This document shows positions 35,301 through 47,493 of a DNA stretch of 64,000 nucleotides, piece after piece. The notes under the pieces were generated by a model that was not told the DNA's origin, made no database searches, and worked only from the letters and a program-made list of their open reading frames with translations. Both the position numbers and the translations under genes were made by a program. The stretch's first letter is position 1. Each line of letters opens with the position of its first letter. The DNA comes from Sphagnum compactum (lineage: Eukaryota > Bryophyta > Sphagnopsida > Sphagnales), in assembly GCA_965153455.1 (NCBI GenBank), contig OZ234495.1, positions 16,426,875 through 16,490,874 on the forward strand, in the 5' to 3' direction.

Positions 35301-36237
35301 TGAAGGTGATGGTCTGTCACTTTGTGAGCGACTCTCATGAGGTTATGACTGCACTCATTGTCGTGTTACCTTTAATTGTTGTTGTGGAGATTTCTCTGCA
35401 ACTTCATCGATCTCTCTTCATTCAGAGATCCTTATCTAATGGATGATGATGTGTGCAGGTGCCAAATCCACTGTTCGATCTAGCAGGCATCATGTGTGGG
35501 CAGTTTCTTGTCCCATTCTGGAAGTTCTTCCTGGCTTCTTTGATTGGCAAAGCTTTGATTAAGACACATATCCAGGTGAACCCTCTCTCTCAAATCTGGT
35601 CAGGACTCTGCCACAAGCATTCTGAGGTGTACAAAGTAGTTTGCTGTTGGTATGCTCATGTACTCCTCTGAAGTTCCTGCATCCTTGTTGGAATTAGATC
35701 TGGTGTTGTTGTGTGTCTGAGAAGATTGATGTTGATTCTGGGTGGGGGCAGACAGTGTTTATTATACTTGCATGCAATGCACACCTTTTGGAAGTGATTG
35801 AAGCAGGTTTGGAGTGGGCCATATTGCATGTTCCTGCCTTTGCCCACCTCTCGCCCCGCATCATGTCTGCCTTGGGCAATGCCAAGGACAGCTTCAATGG
35901 AAAAGTGGTCGCTAAGGTATCATAACTGCATGAACAGCTCCTACTCTTCCTCTTTTGGTTGAGACCATGGCTTGCTTGTGTTGTTACTCCTTTTGCAACC
36001 TAAGTACAGGGTTTTAATCACAGTGTTTCTTTCTGGCAGCCTGTGCACGGGAGCTTCTCAATTGCATTCGTATGGAATACAATTGTTCTTCTCATGATGG
36101 CTGGCTTTCTGGCTTCAATCATTACATCAATGGCACAGGGTTTTCTGATGGAGAGACAAAAACAGGAGATGGCAGCACTTATGGAGTTGCTCAGCAACAA
36201 TGAGACCAAAAGGTGCCAAGATCCACAAGACTTTTAG
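32350..36237 (+). CDS. KMS1: VMP1/KMS-family ER membrane protein (VTT domain)
   Basis: Plant homologue of vacuole membrane protein 1 (KILLING ME SLOWLY), an ER multi-spanning protein of the SNARE-associated Golgi/VTT group with roles in early secretion and autophagy. Eight exons: 32350-32413, 33302-33513, 34196-34274, 34435-34749, 34994-35142, 35459-35575, 35752-35916, 36040-36237. All junctions are GT-AG, all phases agree, and they sum to 1299 nt (432 residues plus stop), close to the usual ~415. Diagnostic blocks: 'ILDGPHEK', '[19 protein letters not shown]', '[18 protein letters not shown]', 'CGRVDLK.APYDT', 'LGELPPYF', '[16 protein letters not shown]' and '[10 protein letters not shown]'. 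It ends in a hydrophobic helix and a charged tail. The start is the only ATG that keeps phase into exon 2. Intact by eye. Confidence 0.95.
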
Positions 36238-37603
36238 GGAGGTAAACTGGTGGACATGTCCATGTGAGGCAATTCCTTATTAGGATCTAGGTAGAACTCA
36301 TACTGATTCCAAACCAAATTTATTTCTTTGATCAAAAGCTTGACTGTCCACCAAACAATACGTTAGGAGTTGCAAGAAATCTAGTAGGGAGTCGTCAGAA
36401 AGAAACTTGATTTACTAACAAGATTGATTGAGATGCTTCAGCATTTTCATTCCTTTCCAGTCATCTAACCCATTTCTTTTGCCCACAATGGCCACCTTTC
36501 TCCAAAGTGTGGAGCCACAGGGCACTGTTGATGACGTTTTTCCTATAAAAAAACAGCTTTGAAAAGAGGCTTCAATATAAAAAAATGTTGTTACCAATGG
36601 AGTTTCTGGTCATTTTGGTCATGAACATTTCAAACTATTTTGTCTTCATGTGTTTTTTAATCTGCCCAACAACTGATTCGCTCTTTTTGACGAGGATTCA
36701 TGTATTGTTCTCTATACTATGTGCTAGAACCCATCAGAAGGGAAGCCTTTTGAGGTCCAGAACAGCTTTTTCTGTAGAATTCTTGTCTCTTGTCTTGTCT
36801 TGTCATGAGGATACATTATTGCTAATGCTTTTTGGATGGAAAAATCAGAGAAGTCATCAAAAAATGCTAATGAAGCCATTTTGGAATTATCATTGCTGAG
36901 GGAAAGAAGCATTCAAGGGTTGGTTAATCACTTGAAAGTTTGCATTCCAGGAGACCAGATTTCCTAAGTTTACTAGGTACAGAATTCTTACTTCTCACCA
37001 ATTAGAAACAGGTTCTGGATCATTATTATTGCTGTTTAAGGTAAGCGTACAAATTATCTTAGCATCAAACATCGGCAGTAGCCATGGACTTTTTATCTCA
37101 AAATCATATGTCATTACTTTACCACATGGAGATCTGGTCTACAATTAATGTATTTTTGGAACATTTTGGATTTTGTCTCATAGCCTCTAATTGGTGATTA
37201 CCAGTCTTTTACATACAGCCCATGTGCATAACGGTGTGCATTGGCAAATAAGTAGATACTATTTTCTAGGTTATAGCCCTGTGGTTCATCTAAAACTTCA
37301 ATCAGAGTATGTAAAACTTGGAGGAATACACATGTGTTCTAAACATTCTCAATTTGACTGCCATTGAACATTTATGTGATCAGTGTGGTATGACAACAAT
37401 TTACTGTTTGGTTTTCTCTGGTTTGACAACATGGAAGCAGTCAAGACTGATTGTGTGTCATCAGCTCAAGAGATTCCACTGAGTTGAAGGAAAATTGAAT
37501 GTTCTCAGAGTGCAGACAAACACATTTGAGCTATGAAGTTGAACTTAGATGGCCACCAGATCAAGGGAGAGAAGCTTCAAATGTGTTAGTAGTCATACAT
37601 GGT
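36238..37603. other. Convergent intergenic region
   Basis: 3' flanks of the VMP1/KMS gene (+) and the DUO1-like gene (-) meet here. Small frames (for example 36585-36899) have no domain. No other feature seen. Confidence 0.5.
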
Positions 37604-39355
37604 CTAAAGCCCAGTACAGTTTGTAGAAAGAAGCCATGGATTGATCACAAAGAGGGTTGAGCTGGAGGGATGTTTGTTTCCTGCAGGAGGGGAAGAAATG
37701 GCCTTTGAAAAGAACATGCCTGCAATCATGTGTTCGAGTTTAATGCTGAGGATGCCATCCATATCCATGGAGTTAAATGTTTGCAAGCTGTGTTGTTGCA
37801 GGCAATGGTTGTTGCTTCCATGTTGATGATCCCTGAATGCGCTCTCATTTTGTGCAACCATGAAGGGTGGCAGAAATTCTCTGCCATCAACCACTGTGGT
37901 ACTGTGGAACTGCAATAACCATTATTACACATGGTGCCCACCCACCAGTTTTCCACTCTTTACGACACTGCCCCAAGGCCCAAGCATTTTGCAGATCAAA
38001 GCACATAGCTTTAGTGGAAGTTTGTTCTGTTGTGAACTGTCAAATGTCCACCTTCATATCACTGAGAACTTAGCACTATTTCCAATGGAAGTCGTGGAGC
38101 AGCAAATGGGGGGACAAGCAAAGGGACTCACTTATCTGCTAAGGGAAGTTATTCTTTGTATATTTTTATGAAACACCTGAGATGAAAGAGTATTTTTTGA
38201 TAAGTTACAAAATAATAAAATACAATAAAATATTTTATTAAAAATATATTCTAGATACATTCTCATAATTCAATTCTAAGCACTCTATTTATATTTAAAT
38301 AAATTGTAGATTATACTTTTTCTCAATAAATTGCATCCTATATTATATTTTTTGCACATCATTTGAAAAAATATGGAGGTAACTTTCCCTTGAGACTGAC
38401 CTGAAATGTGCCAAATTCAGACAAAGAACGGCCTTTGCTGAGATCCGATGTATCTGCAGACACATCAGTGCTCCCTGCAGATGCCACCATCATCATCATC
38501 TTTGGCTGCTGCAAGGCACGTAAAATACGCTTCTGCCTGGTGCTCCAAAAGTTTTTCACATCATTGTCTGTGCGACCTGGGAAACAACTAGCAATCTTGG
38601 CCCACTTGTTGCCCAGCTTTGCTTGCATCTCTACCACTAACCTCTCTTCTTTAGAAGAGAATTTACATCCACTCCTGCATGACGCAAAAAAAGAGACTCA
38701 AAAATTCAATCACACACAGCACATTAGGAAGTATAGGGGGATAGGGGGAGGCACTGCTGGCTGGCAATGCATTCCACCCTGGACCTCAGGTTTCACCCTC
38801 AGTTCACTGGGTGGAAGGCATTGACAGCAGTGTCTCCCCTTTCATAAAAATCAAGGATGGCCCAAATGCATTCAAATGAATGCTGCAGATCACCATACAA
38901 CAAATCTCCCCCGCCCTAGGGATATTACAAAATGTAATCGCACTGGCATCCAGGGAAACTTTTTGAAATATTTAGGAGCTGGAAGGTCCCCAAACTGCAC
39001 TATGGTTTTCTTTCAGTGGAGGTTTTTAAGTGCTGTGCACCCAATATTTGGGTGTTGCAAATTTGGGTGTTGTTGCCAGTAATTCCTTTCTCTGCACTGT
39101 TGGTCACAGGTCAGAGTGGAAGGTGAAGAGGAAGAACCTTTTGAGGTCAGGCTTGAGCTTGTTCACCCATTGCAGGCGACAAGACTTGCCTGTTCGAGGC
39201 AGCAAACCTTGGAACCGGATAGAGCTCCAATCCCGAGCTCCAAACTGCCGAACATACTCCACCAAAATCTGATCTTCCTCAGGCATCCATGGGCCTTTCC
39301 TCAACACCTCTTCACCATTTTGCTGCAGCAGCAGTGCCTGCTTTATACTACTCAT
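37604..39355 (-). CDS. DUO1: DUO1-like R2R3-MYB transcription factor (male germline)
   Basis: DUO1 proteins direct sperm-cell differentiation in land plants. Exons (minus): 39355-39138, 38674-38401, 37909-37604; phases 2 then 0 agree, giving 265 residues. R2 (about 18-72) has Trp at 22, 42 and 62, in 'RDWSSIRFQGLLPRTGKSC'. R3 (about 74-121) has Phe77, Trp96 and Trp115, in 'GNKWAKIASCFPGRTDND' and 'VKNFWSTRQKR'. 'WSSIR.(K/Q)GLL.RTGKSC', the lengthened linker before 'GCKFS' and 'NFWS(S/T)RQKR' are the DUO1 signature rather than general R2R3-MYB. The start is the first ATG in frame before R2. The third exon is a prediction: it has a good 'TTGCAG' acceptor, right phase and an open frame to a stop, but no recognised motif. 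Odd point: Gln61 sits where related MYBs have Arg ('SCRLRW'). Confidence 0.9.
38752..38832. repeat. Imperfect hairpin inside intron 1 of the DUO1-like gene
   Basis: Left arm 'CACTGCTGGCTGGCAATGC' then 'ATTCCACCC' pairs with right arm 'GGGTGGAAGGCATTG' then 'CAGCAGTG'. The helix of about 27 pairs has a 3-4 nt bulge and a ~30-nt loop. It lies about 80 bp upstream of exon 2 (38674). Could be a small fold-back element or a structured intronic RNA. Confidence 0.75.
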
Positions 39356-42300
39356 GCTGGTGTAATAATCCCTTGGCAAAATCGTTGATGGTCGACAATT
39401 TTGGTCATAATCTGGATGGCCAATGGCAGGCCCTTACACATGGAATTCTAGTGCAGCTTGAGCTGCAATCTTTGATCTCCTCCTCTATGAATACATTCAT
39501 AGAATGTCAAATTCATGCATAATTGTCATAGCTAGCAATTATGTATGTTTGTTTGAGACCCACCTGATGAAATCTCCTGCAATTTCCCAACTCTAAGAAG
39601 CTCCACTGTGATCAGAAGCAATGTGACCAACCAGAATGGGACAGACTTAGATCCCAGAGCATTGAACAACAAGTTCACGATTCTTTCTTCTTCTTCATAG
39701 CTTGAATTGATGACCATGGTCTCTTTTCCAGATCTATGGAACTGAGAAATCTTGCAAATGGTGCTAGCTAGCTACCATAGAGTTTCAATTCTGCTGTTTT
39801 ATGGTTAGTAGTTTGCAACAGTCTTTCTCTGAGGTCATGGTGGATCCGGACTGTCAAAAGATCAGTCAACAAGTCTGTGAAGTACTACTGTCCAGAAGCC
39901 AGTTCAGAAATTTGCAATGACTTTGTGTTGTTCTCTGCTGCTCAGATTGAATCAGGTGATGATGAATTGCTGCCTGCTGCTGCCCCCACCATAACCAATG
40001 TCACCAAAATCCAACAATTCAGGAACAACAACAACAAAACACCAGCTCTCTGCTCCAAGAGATCTCCAGCTCAACAAGCCTGCTGAAGCTTTTGTTAACA
40101 TTATTATATTGTCCCCTCCTCCCAACCAACTTGTGCACTGTTTACAAGCTCTGAAGCTTGTTGATCAAATAACATATGCTGTTGTGCTCTGAAGCTACAA
40201 ACATCCTGACAGAAACAAACACAGAGTATGTTAGTTGGAGAATGATGATGATGATGACAAAGACCCATCTGCCCCTCCCAACCAGATTGAACACTTCCCA
40301 CTGCTCAAGAATCATGATTGCAATGAAAAGGTTTTTGTTAAGGATATTCATGGAATTATATGAAGTTTTGAACTTATGTTTTGCTAATTGCACTGTAAGT
40401 TGCAACAACAATCCTTAGACAACTGCAATGATGATATCTGTCAGAATAGATGATGATCATCACACTGTTCAAACAATCAGTGGCCCGATTGTTGTCTGAA
40501 AATAACAAAAGTTTACAAAGCTGATCATGTGGTGCAATGAACCCAAGACTAAGAAGAGACAAAAGTTCTGTGAAATGTCCATAATGACAGAGAAATGGGT
40601 GTAGGATCATCCCCATGAAAACAACACAGCTTGGACATCATTATTCAAAGCTGCAAAAAAGAGAAAAAGGAAAGTATTGCCTAATGAGAGAAATATTAGG
40701 AAAAGGCTGCACAACCTGGACCTACACATATGACACATGATTCATTTGCAGCTGAAGAGGTCTTAAATCAATATTGAGCAAGAAAACGGGAATTCTACAA
40801 GATTAAAACTACAACCCAGATTGTCAAGAACAAAGGGGCAGGTGACAGCAGCAGCAGCACAAATCAAAAGTGAATTCACCAACTACTGCAACTACTGCAG
40901 AGAAAAGAAAGTCCAGTCTGGGATGGATTACTAGAGTAGAAAATTCTGGCAAATCTGAAGAGAAACGAATTGAAATCAATTGCAATGAAGATATGAGAAA
41001 TTGCAGATAGGATCAAATCCATTTTGAGCTGAATTTACAAACTTTCTATCATTGAAATCCAACACTGCCGCCTCAGCAGACATGATGGAACAATTATACT
41101 GTCAAGAAGAAAATCAATCCTTGTGATCAATACACATTCATGTTGGACAATGGTGTTGAACCTTCTCTCTTGGCCACCAATGCAAGAACAAAATATGAGC
41201 ATAAGAGATGCCTTGAATCAAACTGCAGAAGGGGATGACAATATCCAATGAAAGACGTTTTGGATTTAAGCAGACGTAATAAAACACAAAAAAAATCAAA
41301 CAATCCAGAGCAAGTCAAGTCAAATCGGTATTTGCAAAACAGACATACCTGCTGCTGCAATGTCAGATGAAAGAAAAGCCAAAAATATGACCATCACAGA
41401 ATTGCCAAAGAAGATGAAAGAGAGTACCCACCATATGGATCAGCATGAATCAGACTACTGGAATGATAGCATTGATCATCAATCATCCTCTGTAGCTTGC
41501 CTGCCTGCGTGCATGCCTGCATAATTGTGTTGATGCAACACAAGAAAGCAGAGGGCCTATGATACAGGGGACAACCAAAGCCTTGAGCTGAGAATGAAAG
41601 ATAGCAGCAGAAAATGACAATAAGAAGCTGCAGTGCACTGGAGCACTCAGATCATGCCAGCCAAGTGAGAAAGAAGAATTCATGAAATTAGGAAACATTC
41701 ATGAGCAGAAACCTTTCACAAGCCACTTGAAGAATCTCTGAGAAGACTCCTTGATTGTACTTACTTTGACATCTAAGACACCTTATAGACAAGCTTGTAT
41801 CCCGAACTTTGCAATCAATCCTCAGTGAAAACCGGTATGTACACGATGCAGGTGATGATCAATGTGCAGAGATCATCGCAATTTCTATTTTACTTCAGAT
41901 CACATTGAAGACCGGAGCACCCGCCGAGAGTTGGAGAAGAAAGAAACCCTCGGAAGCTTGCCTTGACGCCAAAATTTGGTAAAAGAAAATACAGAAAAAA
42001 ATCCCAAAAAAATGGGAAGAAGCTGATCTTCCACACACACACACACACACACACATACACTTGTAAGTACGTCTTCCGACGCAGAGAAGAGAAAAGCAGT
42101 TACACTCTGCCTTTCACTCTTTTATGTATAACATAGCGATCATCGTCGTCGTCGTCATCATCCATGCACGCAACGCACGCAAATCCGAATGTGGCAACAA
42201 TTGCCATGTAGGTATCCATGGAGTGGAAGAAACTGCCGGAGTTTGCTGCTTTCACCAGCGACTAGACTTGACAGTTGCCGTCGTTCTTGGCCCACGCTGG

Positions 42301-43729
42301 CTGCCAAACCATACGAGGAGGACCACAAAGTGCGTGCCACTTCGGCCTAGTGCGTACTTGCTTCTTCGTCATCTTCTTCTTCTTGGTGTCGCCACAAATA
42401 TGCCAATTCGCATGAAAACCAAATTGGGAGGATTCGGTAGTCTCTTGACCACCATCGCCATATCACACTTCAAGCACTGCCAGAAATTTCACAGTGTATT
42501 TGATACGCACCTTAAAAAGGTTAAGATTCACTGGGCTACACCAGAGGGATCTTAACACTTTTTAGGAGGAAAATTTCATTTTGAAGAAATATTTGTCCAT
42601 GCAAATGGAATGGAGATTAGGTGAGAGGCAGTTGCACTTTGCATTAGGTAAGGCACATGGATATGGGCATAACCAAAATGCGGGCGTTACCTTGACTGCT
42701 GCCTTGGATAGTATACCCTTATTTTGATACCACCCTCAACCTCAAGCCTTTCGTACCACATACTTTGTCAATGTGTTTGGAATGCTTGTTGCTGCTTACC
42801 TTTCCCATTGAAATTCAACACTGATCCAAAATTGAAGCACTCTGAAATTTGCTGTTGGGAAAATGGTGATTATAACAGGGGGAAAAAAAAAACCCCTAAA
42901 AGGAGTTGTAAATAAAGACATTTCTACAGTAACATCTCTTACATCCAAGACTTATAAAATGGTTAGAAGCATCATAATGACACAAACAAGCGCACCTGGA
43001 TTTATGACATTAAAAAAGACATTTGTTACAATGTGCACATACCTGCCTATGAAGCATATCATTGCACAACATCATGTCCAAATGTGTTGCCTGTGCAATA
43101 ATAACTGGTGACAAAGTACAAGGTGCACAATTGCATCCAAAGTTCTGATGTTAGAAATTCATTTGTTAGCATTAATGTTTGATTTATGGGAGGGGACCGT
43201 TTATAGGGAATCCTTCACTGCATACACAGGATTACATTCATCAATTAATCTGGAACAATATGTAACATATCAGTTCCAAGGTCATATTCTCATGATAAAT
43301 CCAGATCAAGTTTAGTCGGCAAGTACACTAAGAGAACTATCACAGCTTCCTGAAGACTCATCATGCACATAATAAGTGAGCAAGTGAGAGCTTTAATGAT
43401 GTGTCAGCCAATAACTTACGTCCTGGCAAATTGAAGAGTACTGAAGAGAAACCTTGTCTCACAAAATAAACTGCTATCAGCCTGCAAAATTTACTCTCTT
43501 CTGTGCAGAGACCCTGGTTTTGGGTCTGCAGAAAGACTAGAAAATCCTCACGTCAGTGCCTTGTTGCCAAGACATCAAAGCACAAGTGTTGAAAAAGAAG
43601 CATATGGTAGTAAATCTTTTGAGGACTCCTGGCTCTTGAGCAACATCAAAGTCATTAATACAGAAAACGCTGTCAAAAATGGGGCCCAACTCAGAATGAA
43701 AATGCACAAACCTTTGTGGTGACAGGAGG
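39356..43729. other. Long 5' region of the DUO1-like gene and spacer
   Basis: No gene could be supported. A minus-strand open segment at 39532-39717 starts with ATG, encodes 'EEEERIVNLLFNALGSKS' followed by a hydrophobic stretch, and ends at a plausible donor (TCAG|GTGGGT). It has no in-frame partner exon, so it may be an upstream leader exon or short ORF. Several poly-purine and CA-repeat tracts occur (42034-42060). A GC-richer start-of-transcript-like stretch lies at 41850-42130 on the minus strand. Confidence 0.35.
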
Positions 43730-46164
43730 TCACAGCTCATCATCATCATCATACTCTGGGTGGATGTTGATGACTTGCTGGACATCACCATATGCCTCTA
43801 GCTCTGAGACATCAGCCCGGCTTCCAAGGAAGAGAGACAAACGCTGATGCAAATGTGTGGGCTGAATTTCCAAGATACGTCTCCTGCCATCAATGGCACG
43901 TCCTCCACCTTGCTCCACCAAGAAGCTCAAAGAGTTTGCTTCATGGACCAGCTGGAGTTGGGACCTTGGATTCATTGCAATCCCTCCATACAAGATTGTC
44001 CGGTGAAGATCTGCTGTAAGTGAAGCGATGTAGCGAGCAGAGTATCTTCTTGGGTTTTGCCCCCTCCCCTGCCTGATAGTGTCAACGTAGTGTTGTAGGC
44101 CTGGTGGCCAGTCAAAGTACCTTCCATCATTTATAGAGTAAATATGACCTGCACACATGAATTTTGTGGTGGGTAAGATGCATACAGTATTTTCTCTAAT
44201 CCTGCCACACCAGAGGTCTGTAAAATCCTTGCTTGTGGCGAGAACTTTGCAAACTAAAATTTCAGAAGGCAGGAAACCCATAGCCCTAGCCTGAAAAGGT
44301 TTGCAGCAGAAACCTAAACCTAAACATGCATTGTGAAAACATCTTTGCTTGAGACACATGAACCATTTTCCCGCTGTTGAAATATGATTTAAGGGTGTGC
44401 AAATAGTTTGACAAGAACGAGGATTAAGAAAAATTTGCACCATGAACGAAAAAATTGGTAAATGGACAACAATTTATGCTCTGTCAAGGTGCAAATTGTC
44501 AGGATGGAAACTGCAAAACCTAATTCAGGGATTTGAATGCAAACCTCGTTCAGGGATTCGAATGTCCGGGTGGGTTAACACAAATTCGCCAACCTCATTA
44601 TCCAGAGAGAAACCATAAAGCCCTGAACCAACCGAAATGCAAAGCATGGTTGCAGAGGAGTATAGTGCATAGCCTGCAGCAACAAGCCTCTCCCCTCTCT
44701 GCATTACATTGATGGCTGCCTTCTGTCCTAGAGGCAGATGGTCGGCTTCAAGAATCCGGTGATAGATTCCAAAGATGGTGCCAGTGGGTGTGTGATCATC
44801 AAAGTCTCGGGAGCCATCCAAAGGATCAAAGACAACGATATATGGACCATCTCCAAACCATGTCGGTGCATCATCTTCCTGCGAAGAAATGGCTGCTACT
44901 TGCCCTGAGCTTCTGAGGGCCATCTGGAGTATGTTATTCTGCCTGCCAGCAATTCTTGTGCCACATCAGTAGTCCTCCAAGCAAGCTTCCACAAAACTTT
45001 GCAAAAAGACATAAAGAAAAACTCAATTCAGCCATGTTCCACAACAGATGCTAACATTGAACTATACAGTCCTTATAAAATCCTGCACTTCTCCTGTATC
45101 TTTGTCACAGGAGCAGTTCCTCAACTGAACATCATGAGTGAGAGATTGAGAGATTCTTTCATGCACTGTCTTTCTTTCATGCATCAGTAAAAATGGGGTT
45201 TGGAAAGAGCTTCTGCAAAGCCATGGTCAAGAAAAAATCCAGCTGCTTTTTTTTCTTTTTTTCCCCCTTTTCCCCCCTTCTTGATCAGGTTCTTTCACAA
45301 GGAGGAGGAAGGAAGGATGAAATGAGGAGTTGCTGCTGCTGCCAAGATGATTGCAGCAATGACAGTAAACCCTAAAACTGAGATGGCAAGGAGAATAGAA
45401 CGAACACACAGAAGAAGAAGAGGATTGTGATCATCATCTTCAAACCCTACCGAAATGGTGATCATGGGTCTAGGGTCGTCGTTTCCTCCGAAGGAACGGA
45501 ACGCTGTCTCGTAAGCCGACGATGCGGAATCCTGCTGCAGCTCCCTCGGAGTGGCAAGAAGCGAGGCAATGTGCTTGCAAGCTGCTTGCACATGTGCCAT
45601 GAGCACCACCAGGTCGACATCTACGTTAGATCCTTCAGTCCCGAGAAAAGCCGTCATGGTGATAACCCCGTCTACGTTCCGAGCTCTGGCATAGGAGCTA
45701 AGTGGAGGAGTTCGACGAAACCTGTCCCTGCTCGTCCACGAAGGAGCTTTGCGAGCTTGAGTTCGGCCGCCATGGGAAGAAGAAGAAGACGAAAACCATC
45801 GTGATACCGGGGATGGCGAGGTCGGGATTCTAACCACGGGAGGAGAAGCGAAGTAAGAGTATTGGGAATAATATGATGATGACGATGGAGGAGGAGGAAA
45901 AGGAGGCACTCGCGCTCGTGCTCGTGTTCGTGCTCGAGGTGTGGCTGTTCTCCACAACAATGTGAAAAGCCTGTACAGCATGCTAGGTGAGGGTGGAGGA
46001 GGAGGAGGAGGAGGTGCTGGCGGCGGCGATGCTGCTTTACCTCGCGAGTGCGTGAAGGAAAAGACACCAGGCGAGGACGACGAAGACGATGCAGGCCTGC
46101 TCAACGACCATTTCAGAGAAACGAGAGGAACAAAACAGATGAGGAAGAGGAAGAAATAGTTCAT
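43730..46164 (-). CDS. cpFBPaseII: Chloroplast fructose-1,6-bisphosphatase II (FBPase II type)
   Basis: Hydrolyses fructose-1,6-bisphosphate to fructose-6-phosphate. Exons (minus): start to 45451, 44938-44545, 44148-43730, phases 0 and 1 agreeing. Two start codons are possible. ATG 45981 ('MLYRLFTLLWRT', Arg/Ser-rich transit peptide) gives 447 residues, nearest the plant FBPase II length of about 404, and is preferred. ATG 46164 adds 61 residues with a hydrophobic start and a poly-Pro tract. The active-site block 'DPLDGS' is at 215-220 of the shorter form. It is followed by 'TPTGTIFGIY', 'DLHRTILYGGIAMNP', 'FLVEQGGG' and 'LHQRLSLFLGS'. The regulatory Cys loop of the light-regulated plastid enzyme is absent, as expected for type II. 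Odd points: the usual Glu-Glu metal pair reads Gln197-Glu198, and 'RDFDD' replaces the common (S/R)NID. Confidence 0.92.
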
Positions 46165-46525
46165 GGAAGAAGAGAGTTCCCTACTAGAGCTTCCTCTCTC
46201 CTTTTCCTCCTTCTCGCCCACTTATTCAATTCCCCTTTTCTTCTCCCTTCCCTGCTCCTCCTCCCGCCGTCCCTCGCTGCTCCCGGGATTCTCATTCAGT
46301 CTTCACAAAGACACTCCGCTCTCAACTCAAACCCCTCCTCCCTCGTTTTTCCTTTACCATACCTCGTCCTCTAAATGCACTACGTTCTCCTCCTCGTTCT
46401 TTTTTTTTCCTCTCTCTCTCTCTCCTCTCTCTCGAGAAGAGACTTCCTCTCTCGAGACTCAGCAGCAGCAGCAGCAGCTGAGACCACGCCACTGTCTCTG
46501 TGTGCGTGCCTGCCTGCGAGGAGGA

Positions 46526-47007
46526 GGGTCTATCTTTAGACCCGCGCCGGACCTATTTCAATCAGGAGAACAGTTAGGAGGGTCTATCTTTAGACCCACC
46601 CCGGACCTATTTGAGGTGCCAATCTCCATCACCTACAGAAGAAGAAGAAAGAACATAGGGTCTATCTTTAGACCCAGCCAGGAGAGGATTTTGAGGTGCC
46701 AATCTCAATCAAGTCCAGAAGAAGAAGAAGAAGAAGAAGAAAAAGGGTGGTGAAGAGTCAAACCCAGGAGGATTTGAGGTGCCAATCTCAATCAAGAACA
46801 GGTGAAGAGTCAAACCCAGGAGGATTTGAGGTGCCAATCTCACAATCAAGAACTGGGGTCTATCTTTAGACCCATCTAGGGTTTGAGGTGCCTACTATTT
46901 CAAGTACCTATAGGAGAACTTGTAGGGTCTATCTTTAGATCCTATTAGGATTTGAGGTGCCTATTTGAAGGGTGGGAGAAGATGTAGGGGGGTCTATCTT
47001 TAGACCC
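46526..47007. repeat. Array of six self-complementary GGGTCTA-TCTT-TAGACCC motifs
   Basis: GGGTCTATCTTTAGACCC at 46526, 46580, 46658, 46856 and 46990 (exact), and at 46925 with one mismatch. Each is a perfect 7-bp stem with a 4-nt TCTT loop, spaced 54-198 bp. Between them a second word, 'GGATTTGAGGTGCC' with 'AATCTCAATCAAG', recurs about seven times (46610-47025), plus (GAA)n tracts. The array starts about 360 bp upstream of the FBPase II upstream ATG. A decayed copy of the pair lies at 63796-63824. Confidence 0.9.
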
Positions 47008-47493
47008 GAGTAGCATTTGAGGTTTTGGCCCTGCCCCCAGAGGGACAGGGACTATCGCATTGGATCCAACTTTTGGAAGTTTTACCTTATCAAAACCAGT
47101 TTCACATTGAATGAATGGGGTTTTTTTATGAAAGTGTTTAGACTGTTTAGATTGTTCCAGATTTTTTGGTTGTTGTTTAGAGTGTGGACACAATAAGGTA
47201 GATATACAACATCTTATCTATTGGCAAGGCCAGCGTGTTTGTGATGCCCTTGTTTTCCTTGAAATATGATGACATTTGGCCTTGTTTTCCTTGAAATATT
47301 TGGCCTTTTTGCCCTTTTTTTTTTCCCCCCCAAAAAATATCCTTTGTTAGAATTTGCATTGCTGTTTCTTTTTAGGTCACCAAGTGGCAAAAATTTGCCA
47401 CAAAAATATGGTGTTTTGTACTGAAAAGCCCTCAGCAAGTAGGGTTCTCATGGAGGTGAATATGTAATTTTGACTCTCTTTAGTTAGACGTGG
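47008..47493. other. Spacer
   Basis: No gene. A duplicated 'CTTGTTTTCCTTGAAATAT' occurs at 47249-47269 and 47281-47300, and a T/C-rich run at 47316-47332. Confidence 0.45.

Noticed and set aside
40000-42120. A separate minus-strand gene between DUO1 and FBPase II
   Set aside because: Only short frames in changing phase and no domain; a long leader or promoter of the DUO1-like gene is equally likely.
42124-42555. 143-codon plus-strand ORF
   Set aside because: Translation of GTC/CAT microsatellite-like and spacer DNA; no splice partners or motif.
46163-46753. 196-codon plus-strand ORF rich in Ser, Pro and Gln
   Set aside because: Low-complexity CT/CAG/GAA promoter sequence and hairpin array upstream of FBPase II; no domain.
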